Below are positions 28,401 to 38,278 of a DNA stretch of 64,000 bases, piece by piece. Positions within the stretch are counted from its first letter, which is position 1; the number at the start of each line of letters is the position of its first letter. A model generated the notes under the pieces. It saw only the letters and a program-made list of their open reading frames with translations, was not told the origin of the DNA and did no database searches. Origin of the DNA: Ziziphus jujuba (Eukaryota; Streptophyta; Magnoliopsida; Rosales; Rhamnaceae); NCBI RefSeq assembly GCF_031755915.1, contig NC_083382.1, positions 13,545,001 through 13,609,000 on the forward strand, in the 5' to 3' direction. A program made the position numbers and the translations under genes.

Positions 28401-29154
28401 TAACATAGGAGAATGTATTATATTCAATTAAATAAATATAATATTGAAATAAATAGTAATTTTGGCTTTCTATATTTGGAGAGTTAAACCAACTTTTTAT
28501 ATTAAAAAGTTAAAATAAAAAATTTATCGAAGTTCTTTTTTAAATATTATCTCTTTAAAATAAAAAAAATACCACATTTAAATATTCTCTTAGGATGCTC
28601 TTACATCACTTTTCATCCATTAAAAGATAACCTCGAAAAGAAAAGCTACCTCAATAAAATAAAAATGTATCATAATTTGTAAAATATATTTAACTAAATA
28701 TATTTTAATTTTTGAAATATATTTGTATTTGTCAAATTTATAACCTATTTAAAAAAAAACTTATTTAATTAAAATTATTATATAATTTTTTATCAAAAAA
28801 TAAAAAATATTACGTAGCTTAAATGAAAATTAATTAAAAATATTAAAAAAATTTTGAAATTCTCAAATTAATTATTGTTAAAAAAAGAAGAAGAGAGATT
28901 CAATATAATTTAACTTTAATAAAAAGATATAGGAGTAGTTTAAATAAGCTAAAATGGAGAAAAAGTGAATGCTAAAGAGTGTGTATGATTTATTAACACC
29001 TAACGATGGTTTAGTATTTCTCTGGAATCTAAGGTGGTTGTCAATGAAATATTCCTAAAAAGAAAAAAAAAAAAAATGATAGTTTTGAGTTCCTTGGAAA
29101 AGCTAATTGCATATCAAAACATGCATGTCAAGACAAAGAAAAGTCTCTACATAC
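25421..29154. other. Remainder of pseudogene intron 1
   Basis: AT-rich sequence with a (GAA)n run at about 26053-26080 and a (CTTTTTT)n run at about 26672-26705. From about 27880 it becomes homologous to the part of copy A intron 1 upstream of exon 1 (15060 onward). Open frames here are low-complexity and are not supported as genes. Confidence 0.5.
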
Positions 29155-30090
29155 CAGAAGATAGAAGCTGAAGAAGTTGTCCTTTTGAGTCCCTTGTATG
29201 GGGAACAAGTTTTGTGGTGCAGTTGTCGTGGAGAGAATAGAAATCAGAGATGGCCATGGATATGCAGCTGTGTATAATCTTCCCTTGCTTTGAATCCATA
29301 TCAAGAATCACCCCCACATGGACTTCTTTTTGCCTACTTCTTTCAGTCCCACCACACAACTTCTGACCCACAAGGTTGAAGAAGAAGATGGCAAATATGA
29401 GGATGGTCAGGTTTTTCCTTTTGCTCTCCATATTAATCTTCATATGGTTCTCTATTGGGTTTTGAGTGCCTTATTGGAGGAAAAAAGTTTGTATATATTA
29501 TTGTTTGTAGGGTTAACTTGGTCAAATAAACCATTTATAGTCAAATATTCAATAATTATTATATATATTTTTTTAAAAAAACAACATATTTAAAAAAAAT
29601 CTTGCTCGTGTATATAGAAGAGGAGTTTACATTGCACAAGTAGAATGATCTTTGACCGTTGCATGAATACATATTGTTGTCCTCAGGTAGGAATTGGTTT
29701 TGAAAAAATCTCAATATTTCTTATGGAAAAAAAAAAGGAAAAAAAAAAAGAAAAAGAAATCACTGTCCTCCAAACACATGTGGGAACACATAAAAAAAAA
29801 AGAAAAAAAAAATTCTCACACATATTAAAAATTCCTTTCGAACGCATCCGAATAAATTTGAAAGAAAATATAATTGATATTGAAAATTCCAACCAACTTT
29901 TTTTTTGCAAGAACCAAATTTTTTTTTTTTCTTTTTAAAACCACAGTTCCCAGCAATTTTATGTGGGAAAAAGGACAAAAAAAAAAAAAGAAAAAGAAAA
30001 ATAAAAAAATTACTTGCTTGAAAAACAATAGAAAAACAAAAATGTGAAATACTGAATGGACGAAAGCAGAGCAACACTCCCGCTGAATGG

Positions 30091-30139
30091 TGGGCTAGAT
30101 CACTTGGGTTCCATCTGAAAGCCCAAACCGAAAAGCCCA
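30091..30139. promoter_or_regulatory. Cluster of three Site II (TGGGCY) motifs upstream of BUB1
   Basis: TGGGCT occurs at 30091-30096 and, on the other strand, at 30120-30125 and 30134-30139. All lie within 50 bases and about 130-180 bases before the BUB1 ATG. Site II motifs are bound by TCP factors and are enriched in promoters of genes of dividing cells, which fits a mitotic checkpoint gene. The link to regulation here is inference. Confidence 0.55.
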
Positions 30140-30210
30140 CTCCAGAGCAATTCAAATAAATTTTTTTTTTCTGAATTCAAAAACAACCACTTCCGCGCTT
30201 CTTTCCCAGC

Positions 30211-30233
30211 TCTCTCTCTCTCTCTCTCTCTCT
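30211..30233. repeat. (TC)n tract in the probable BUB1 5' UTR
   Basis: A pure CT run about 36 bases before the start codon. Such CT tracts are common in plant core promoters and leaders. Confidence 0.8.
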
Positions 30234-30268
30234 ATTGCAATTCTCCTAGTTTCTGCAAACGAAAGGCC

Positions 30269-33200
30269 ATGGCCATCGTCTTCCCACACTCCCAATCCAC
30301 CACCACCCTTCATGATCCTCTTTTGCCCTGGATGTGGTACTGCTTTCTCTCTTCTCTCTAACTTTGATATTTGCGCAAGCTCAAGCAATTTTTAGTTTCA
30401 TAAATTTTTGGTGACAATTCTCGGAAATCCAGGTCGGTGAAGAAAGCCCTAGAAGAATTGAACTCCGGCAAAGATTCTGGATTGGATTTGAGCAAGCTTC
30501 TATCAGATTGCATCACAACTTTCAAGAACAATGGCCAGTATCGAAACGACATTAGATTCCTTAAGATTTGGTTCCTACATGTACTTAACACCCTATTTTT
30601 ATTACTCAATTTTTTTCTTGTTCCTTTTTTTTTTTTCACACTTTTTTGCATTGTTTGTGCATTGTCTTTAAATATCTGGTTTGAATTGTGTTGTGAATTT
30701 GGTAATTTTTAGCTCATTAAACTTTTTTTTTTCAAATTATAATTTTTTTGGGGGATTGAATTATTTGACTTATTAAATTTATTTAACACTATAGGTACTT
30801 TTTTATATTATTTTTTGACTAAGATTTAGCCCCTATGTTATATTTGGGTTAAATTGTTTTTGTAATTGATTGCTTGAATTGTGTTTATACATATGATATT
30901 ACTGGTTTTTATTTTTATTTTTTTATCTTTTAGTAAACAGGTTTGTCAATGCACTTAAAATTTCGTTTAGCTTTTTCCTAATGTACGGGATAATTGGGAC
31001 ATCTTATATCTTAATTCATTGTTTAAATGGTTTTATAGAGGTCATGTTTCTTAGATTATTAATTTCTTTATTTTTTTTCTTGAACCTGGTAGTTAAGTAA
31101 AAATAATGCATGGGTTAATTCCGTTTTGTTGGTTTTGTAGATCGGATTCAGTGAAGATTTTGGAACCATTTTCACTGACATGTTGGAAAGTAAAATATGT
31201 GTTGGCCATTCTGTTCTTTATATCTGGTATGCATCGTTTCTAGAGGCAAAAGGGAAGTTATTCGATGCGCAAATGGTTTACCAGATGGGAATTATGAGGT
31301 GTATCTCTGTTCTATATGGCTTAGTGTTTGAAATTTAAAGCCCTTAGTGTCTCTTTCACGTTAGAAGTGTGTATTTTATGTGTCGTTAACTTTTTATAAC
31401 ACTGTTTTATGCTTGTATTAGAAATGCTGAACCAGTTGAGATGATGAAGAAAGCACAAGCCTTATTTCTTGATAGAATGTCTGACATAATCAATGCATCT
31501 CCACCTAAGAAGGTATGCCCTTTTTTCCTTTTGGGGGGATAAGAGACTTTTTGAGCTGAACGAAAAAGGGGAACAATAAAGTCTCTTTGAAATGATTTGT
31601 AAATGACTGTTTATGGAGTGAAATGAGCATCTAACATGGAATTTGTCACTTCCTGGGTCCTGATTATCGTCTGATCTGATCGGTGTAACATTAGAAAGAT
31701 GAACATTTTTATTGTTGTTTTTCCCTCTATTTAAAAACATGCATTCAAAATTTTAATTTACCAATCAATTTCAAAATTTTTAAGCTTGCAGCTTCGGATA
31801 GAGATTGTTTAAAATGAGTATGTGACTTCTCATATTTTTCACTTGCTGAAACTTCGATAAGTTGAGATTTTTAAATGCTCATACTTTTCTCTTAATTTTG
31901 ATCTTTACTGTCGCTTCAAACGTTTGAATAATTTCATATCAGCTAATTTAGTTTTATGGATATCTCATTTATCAACTTATTTAACTTGTTAAAAATTTAA
32001 AATGTGTCATGTGTCATGTGTCAGTGTGTGACACGGTCCAAATACAGTCTTTGTTCAGAAAAAAATTATGTCTGTACTTGATGATCAGTAAACAGGCCTT
32101 CATGTACCATAATATATGCTTAACATTTTTTTTTTTTTTTTGTTTTTGTTTTTTTGGGGTATTGCTAAAGATTTTGAAAAGTTTCTGCTTTTGTCTGTTT
32201 TTGTTTCAACTGCTGCATAATTGATAATGTATGAGCGTATGCTGTCACATGACTGATTATTTTGCGTTTCTGTCATGCAGAATGATGATGATGAATCCAT
32301 TAAATCCGGAAATTGTCACATCAACCCTTGGTCCAGTTCTGTGATAAAAGACCTATTGAAGAAGATGAATCCTCAAATTACAAAATACGATGTGAGATAA
32401 TTCAGTCGTTATTTAATTTTAAATAAATTTACATAGATTGGTCTCATCCTTAGTCAGTCCTTTTATTTTATATTTTTTTTTATTTCTTTTTTTTTTTTGC
32501 TGCACCTTTCAGGGATACCATTCAAGTGCTAAAGCTTACCCAGGAAAAGTGGCTTTATCTTCTTTGAAGAATTCATCAAGAAATAAAATTATTGAAATAG
32601 GTGATTCATTTTGTTTGGTTCATTTTTCTTGCCAACTTTCCTACAATGTTGAACTAATTAATAAATTGATCCCAGACATACTGACATATTAAAGAAGTTG
32701 AATCTCAAACCAGCAACATGAACATAAAAATATAAACCAGAAAACAGATGAAAGAAGAACAAGCAAGAGAACACCAGGATTTAACCTGGTTCAATTATCA
32801 CAGAGTTAATCTACATCCACAGGCTAGCAAGGAGAGATTAGATTATACTGTACAAGTGGAGAGGCAGCTAGTTTGATTTAGTTAATCTCGATATATATAT
32901 ATATATATATATTTGCTTGTGGTTAGGCCTGAAGTTAAGTGCTGGTCAAGTATTTAACTTGTGTTGCTGCTGATCATGTGCTAAAATTAGATTAATATAT
33001 TGTTTTGTTAACATCAGATAGCTTCCCAAAAGTCTTAACATACAATTATATGTAAATCCATTTCAATTTTCGGTTTTCTTTATATAATTATTTTTCAGCT
33101 AACTCGTTTCAAGCCTATAGTAGTTAATTTACTTGAAATGAAAACATTTTAAGCTGATGATTTTACAACAATGCTTCCCTAAATCTAATACAGTTTGGAA

Positions 33201-36200
33201 ATGAAACTGATGTAGGACAGGTAGAGAAGGAAAGAAAACTGAAAATTAAAATATAGGTTCTAGTATTACACTAGAACAATTTTAGGAATCACTCCTAAAA
33301 ACTCTAGGTATGGTTTGCATCACATCAAACCAGAGAAATAATTTTCAGAAAAATACTTATATTATTAATCGACTTCACTAAAAGAGTTATAAAAATTCCT
33401 ATTTATAACAAAACCACCTAATAACATTAGGAAACTAAAATAATAAGAAACATAGTTAAATAAGTAATCCAAATAATAAACCTTTTTAAAATTAAAATAA
33501 TAATAAGAAACCAAATAAACATAATAATATTAAAATTTTAAAAATCATAAAACCTAATGCTTAAAATCTTATGTAATCTCCATCGTTCTCCCTTATTCTC
33601 CCCTCTTAGAGAATGAGACTCCGGTGAATTTAAAGCTGAAATCATAAAGCAACAAGAGAAACTTCAAGAATGAAAAGGACTACATGACTAGCAAATTTAG
33701 GGACATCCAATGTCAACAAAAGCCCTTCATTCAAATTATTTGAGTCCAACTTGACACATTTAGTTTGTGTAGGTGGTGCTCTAAGTAAGGTGACGGGTTG
33801 TGTAGGTAAGAGTTCAGGTAAGTTGAAAAGTCGTGTAGATAGTTCGGATAAGGATTTGGATAAGGTGGCAGGTTGTGTAGGATAAAAAGTTAAGGTAGAG
33901 ATTTGGGTTGTGTAGGTAAGGGTTTGGATAAGGTGGCAGATTGTGTAGGAAATGGTTCAAGTAGGGATTCAGGTAACATGGCAGGTGGTGTGGATGAAGG
34001 TAAAGGTTCAAGTAAGGATTCAAGTTTAGAATCAATAGGGTTTGTGAATACATGCTCAGATATCTGTTCACATAATTCTGCAGATCTTTGTAGACAAAGA
34101 TCTTTGTAAACTATGGTGAGGAAAGGGTGATGGAACAGTTATATTTGCTGGTTGCTTTTCTTTATTTCGATCGTAGTTGGCTTGAGAAGTTTTATCTTGT
34201 TTACTTTTAGTTGAAGCTCTACCAGACCGAGATACTTACACCTCGATATTATCAACCCAAGCTTCAACATTGCAAACACGAACATTATGAGACTCCAATT
34301 GTACTACCATACGTATTAATAGTTCTTCATATAAGCCTCTATTCCTTACAAATCGTGTAATCATGACTCCTTAAGCCAAAGAAACAATTTGATCACCGAA
34401 TACCGTTCACATAGGCAAAGGGTAGTGTTCATGCGGCCGCACTGTTTACAAAGAAGGTTGGATCCTTGCTCTGATACCAAATTGATGTAGGACATGTAGG
34501 GAAGGAAATAAAACTGAAAATTAAAAGATATGTTCTAGTATTATAGTAGAACAATTTTAGGAATCACTCCTAAAAACTAAAAAGCCTAATTATCACACCT
34601 AAGTTTGTTTGCATCACACAAAATCAGAAAAATAATTCTCAAAAAAACTTGCATTATTAATCAACTTCACTAAAAGAGTTACAAAAATCCCTATTTATAA
34701 CAAAACTACTTAAATAATATTAGAAAACTAAAATAATAAGAAACCTATTAAATAGGAAACCAAATAATAAACATTTCTAAAACTAAAATAGTAATAAGAA
34801 ACCTAATAAATATAATAATATTAAAACCCTAAATATCAAATAAACATAATAATATTAAAATTCTAAAAATCATAAAACCCCTCATGATTAAAATCTTATG
34901 TAATCTCCATCGCTCTCCATCAGAAACACTAAAAAGGGAAGGGGTGTTTATCTGTGTATGTTTGTATGCATTGTATAAGAGTTTAAGATGTAAAATTGAT
35001 GTAGCAATAATTCGACTGAATACTTGAATAACACTAGTCTCATCATCTACACATCAATTGTTATATAAATCATGGTCATTATCTTCACAAAGTAAAAGAT
35101 AAAGACATATCCAAAAGAAGAGAAATGGAAATAGCAAGTAAAAAGTCTATACACTGTCTTTTTGCATCTTGTTTAGGCTCAGTCTAAGAACTGCCCTTGC
35201 TCTCACACTCACAGGTGGAAAGAAGTACCAGATCAAGGGCTGTGCAGGTCAAGGTGGTTTTGCTCAAGTATATAAAGCATATGTCAACAGTAATCCGGAT
35301 GAAGTCGTTGCATTAAAGGTAACGTCTAACTTCATAGTCTTTCTCTGTCAGACCATCTCTTATTGGATAGCTGGTCTTACTGCTTTTAAAATCTCTGGCA
35401 GATACAGAAGCCCGCTTTCCCTTGGGAGTTCTATATGTATCGCCAACTTGATCAGCGCATCCCAGCCAAGGAGGCAAGTTCTTTCCTGGACTTCCCACTT
35501 TGTTGATACATGCTGGTTCAATTTATTTTACTTATTCTTGATATCTCATTTTATCAGAGGTCAAGCTTTGGTTTTGCTCATCGAATGCATCTTTATTCTG
35601 ACTGTAGCATCCTCATCTGTGACTATCTAGCTCATGGAACACTTCAGGTAGGTTTGTCATATTTATACAGTTCATGTTTAGAATCTGGAGTAGTCTTGTA
35701 TTTACTCATCCTAGTATGAATATCTTGTGTAGGATGCTATAAATGCTTATGTTGTTGTGGCAAAGCCAATGGAAGAAGTATTATGCATTTACTACACTAT
35801 AGAAATGCTCCACATGCTAGAAACTTTGCATGGTGCTGGCATTATTCATGGAGATTTCAAGCCCGATAATTTGATTATTCGCTATGCTAGGTAATGATCC
35901 TTTTCCATCATATAGCATGAATGTGTCTGCCTGTATAAATATCTTGATGTCAAAACTCAAAAGCTCTCTAATCGAAACCAAGTTCATATCTAAGCTTAAT
36001 TGTCACCCATTTCTTCTTTTTATTTATTAAACATATAGAATCCATGTTAATTGGTGTGACCTTTTCCATTGAAGGACGTACACAAACAGTTCGTTTTTAT
36101 TTTTAAAATTCTAGATTTAGTAATGGAACGCAGTCTATCTACTTGCACAATCTGTTATTGTCTCATCACCTTGTCTATATTATGCATGGTAGAAGGTCTT

Positions 36201-37287
36201 GCTATGAGTGCTATCTATATTTACTATTTCTGTCCTTTCCAAAATATACATGAAATATAGTGCAGAATCCTTTTTATCCAGCTCAGTGAAAAGCAATAGC
36301 CTAGATTTCTCTAATGCTTATTTCTCACATCCAGGTTTACTTTGCCAGTCCATGCTACTCACTAGAATACAGAGATTTTATGTGATATCTTTAGATGATT
36401 GACTTCTCATTCCTAGACCATCTAATGACGACAATCACCTGACCTTTTGGCAGGGATGACCTAGTAGAAGATGGATTTCGTGAACGAAGTGGACCTTGGC
36501 TTGACCAGGTCTGCTCTTGTTGCATATCAGCAACTAATTTTTGGTTTATGCTCTTAAGACTAATTAGAGGGCTATTTTGCAGGGTCTTTACCTTATTGAC
36601 TGGGGAAGGGGGATAGATTTGCATCTCTTTCCTGACAATGCAGAATTCAATGGAGATTGCCGGACTTCTGGCTTCCGTTGTATCGAAATGCAACAGAATA
36701 AGCCATGGAAATTTCAGGCCAGTCTAGACTTTATTAGCATTATAGTTCCTCAAAGTTTCATGTGTTATCAAATATGGGCAATGAACTTGCTCTAAATTAG
36801 GCCTTCTGTCATTTGTAACCAGGTAGATACTTATGGTCTCTGTGTCATTGCCCATATGATGCTGCATGGTTCGTACATGGAAATTGAACAGAAAGCATCA
36901 ACTGATGGTGGCTATATTTATCTACCCAAGACATCTTTTAAACGGTATTTCTGCCATTGCTTCATGCTTGGCAATTTTTTCGTTTTATTTCTAGATTATT
37001 ACACACACAACATGTTGGTTTTCACTTGCTCTATCAGTTTTCATTCCTTCTCTTTTCCTTTTTCTGGCCTCAATTCTGCTTGTTCAATTTGCTTCAGATA
37101 CTGGAATGTTGATCTCTGGAAGAATCTCTTTACAAAACTGCTCAACAATAACCATAGTGATAAAGACAAGGAGTTGTTACAGAATTTAAGGGAGTCCTTC
37201 CAGGATTATATGTGTTCCAATCCTCAGCTTATAAGAAAACTAAAAGAGTTATTGGCAAAGCAAAGAGCTTCCTTGTGTTCTAATTAG
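30269..37287 (+). CDS. BUB1: BUB1 mitotic spindle checkpoint kinase
   Basis: Fourteen exons join in frame to 529 residues: 30269-30336, 30433-30580, 31141-31298, 31422-31512, 32281-32391, 32513-32600, 35215-35318, 35402-35473, 35558-35647, 35733-35890, 36454-36508, 36583-36717, 36823-36944, 37098-37287. Residues ~20-155 form the Mad3/BUB1 homology region (SGLDLSKLLSDCI, FLKIWFL, WYASFLEAKGKLFDAQMVYQ, RNAEPVE). It serves kinetochore and BUB3 partner binding in the family. Residues ~222-529 are the kinase domain: Gly-rich loop GCAGQGGFAQVYKA, lysine K256 in VVALK, catalytic loop HGDFKPDN (349-356), and DWG (387-389) in place of DFG. The product monitors kinetochore attachment in mitosis. Introns 8 and 12 begin with GC instead of GT. 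Intron 6 is expanded to 2.6 kb by an LTR element. Frame and catalytic residues are intact. Confidence 0.95.
33208..33595 (-). repeat. Left (3') LTR of the element in BUB1 intron 6
   Basis: 388 bases, direct match to 34483-34922 with several indels. It lies next to the polypurine tract and is flanked outside by GAAAC. Confidence 0.9.
34483..34922 (-). repeat. Right (5') LTR of the element in BUB1 intron 6
   Basis: 440 bases, with the tRNA-Met primer-binding site immediately inside and GAAAC immediately outside. It is longer than the other LTR because of small internal duplications and insertions. Confidence 0.9.
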
Positions 37288-38157
37288 TGCTGGCTCTATC
37301 CACTTGTGTGCCATTCTCCATTGCTAAATGTAATTTGCTTATCAACAAAAATAAATTTAGGTGAAATATCTTTCTTAGATATACTTCGAAATTCATGTAC
37401 ATGAAAAAAACCCTCTATTGAATGACATTGTGACTTCTAATTTGATATACTGTTATAGTGGTCTTATATTGTCTATGTTCAGACACATAATATGTATTAT
37501 ATGTAAAGTTGAAAAATTTTCCCATCAATAATTATTATTATTTCCAAAAAGTACATTTTTATTTATTATTATTTCAAAAAAGTACATTTTTATTAGCAGA
37601 AAGCTCTCTTTCTCGTAGTTCAGCTCGGTCAGCATCATTCTTTGTTTGCAGGCTGGCAATCACTAGATCAAGGGATCCAATAAATATGGAAGAGTTTTAG
37701 ATTGTACTAATTTAGTAAAATTCCATATTTGGAATGTCAATTGCACTAAATAACCACATTACTAACATTTTATAATATCTTGCACATTATATAATATAAA
37801 TATATATTTATCCGTTGACAGACAATCAAACAAGTGGATTTCGTACCCCATCTCCAAGATAAATACATATTTAAAATATTTTTCATATTCATCTTTCTTT
37901 ATTTGTTTTCTCAATTTTCTAGAGAAAAGAGAATGTTTTTTATTCGAAATAAGAGAAAGCAAATGTACAGTTTATGTATAATTACAAGATTGGGTCCAAC
38001 TTGGCTACAAAACAGCTGAACTGTTAAAGCCCACACCGTTACGAGTCAACTCAGTCTCTACTCGTGATAGATTGGAAATTGGAACTAAATAACTGGACCG
38101 GAGTGGTACAATTAGGTAAATAAACCGACGACCAAGGGCAAATTCGGCATTCAACCA
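37288..38157. other. BUB1 - carrier intergenic region
   Basis: BUB1 3' flank with an AATAAA-type context near 37350, an imperfect local repeat around CAAAAAGTACATTTTTAT (37544-37592), then the upstream region of the carrier gene. No gene is seen. Confidence 0.5.
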
Positions 38158-38184
38158 AAACCCTAAGACACCACGTTTATATAG
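38028..38184 (+). promoter_or_regulatory. Promoter of the ADP/ATP carrier gene
   Basis: A Site II motif (AGCCCA, the complement of TGGGCT) at 38028-38033, a telo-box AAACCCTAA at 38158-38166 and a TATA-like TTTATATAG at 38176-38184 stand in this order before a CT-rich leader. Site II plus telo-box pairs are known from promoters of nuclear genes for mitochondrial and translation proteins, which fits the downstream gene. The transcription start is inferred at about 38205-38215. Confidence 0.55.
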
Positions 38185-38278
38185 TTAGAGTCGTGTCTGC
38201 TTCGTTTTTCTTGTATACCCCTGGAGCTGGTGCGCCTTTCAGCACTGTCTCTTATTCTTCTCTCGGCGGCCTTTCTAG

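Larger units (their letters stand above)
19583..29443 (-). pseudogene. Glutamate receptor-like pseudogene (copy B)
   Basis: Five exon-equivalents are present: 29443-29155, 23392-22047, 21806-21522, 21410-21025, 19888-19583. Exons 1, 4 and 5 have exactly the lengths of copy A and the splice sites are preserved. The coding sequence is broken in at least six places. A CAA-to-TAA nonsense change lies at 23205-23207. A one-base insertion lies at the poly(A/T) run near 22925-22937, and a one-base deletion near 22692-22697. A TAG stands at 21648-21650. A net 19-base deletion near 21581-21586 removes the start of the pore loop. A TGA stands at 21385-21387 just before M3. Intron 1 is 5.8 kb against 2.0 kb in copy A. 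No single splice variant can skip all lesions. It may still be transcribed. The well-kept exon ends suggest fairly recent inactivation. Confidence 0.93.
16614..29515. repeat. Right unit of the tandem segmental duplication (contains GLR pseudogene)
   Basis: It is the direct copy of 4607-16455 as judged by matching flanks, exons and intron ends. It differs by several insertions: a foldback element at 17683-18622 and about 3.8 kb of extra DNA in GLR intron 1. It also lacks most of the 5.3-8.2 kb material of the left unit. Boundaries are approximate to some tens of bases. Confidence 0.85.
29516..30268. other. BUB1 upstream region
   Basis: AT-rich sequence with long A and T runs to about 30010, then a less AT-rich proximal promoter with three TGGGCT (Site II) motifs and a (TC)n tract before the BUB1 start. 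No gene is present. The long open frames here are produced by poly(A/T). Confidence 0.5.
33208..34922 (-). mobile_element. Nonautonomous LTR retroelement (TRIM-like) in BUB1 intron 6
   Basis: Two direct repeats, 33208-33595 and 34483-34922, flank an 887-base interior. The outer ends read TGATGTAGG... and ...CATCA. The element is bordered by a perfect 5-bp target duplication, GAAAC, at 33203-33207 and 34923-34927. A primer-binding site complementary to initiator methionine tRNA (TGGTATCAGAGC, read on the minus strand) lies at 34468-34479, three bases inside the right LTR. A polypurine tract (minus strand) lies at 33596-33607 beside the left LTR. The element is thus oriented opposite to BUB1. 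The interior lacks protease, reverse transcriptase and integrase and holds ~55-bp tandem repeats, so it must have been mobilised in trans. Indels between the LTRs indicate an old insertion. Confidence 0.92.

Noticed and set aside
29760..30155. 131-codon minus-strand frame rich in Phe
   Set aside because: Produced by poly(A) runs upstream of BUB1; no domain, and it overlaps the promoter.
33814..34071. 85-codon open frame inside the LTR element
   Set aside because: Low-complexity translation of tandem repeats, with no gag or other domain.
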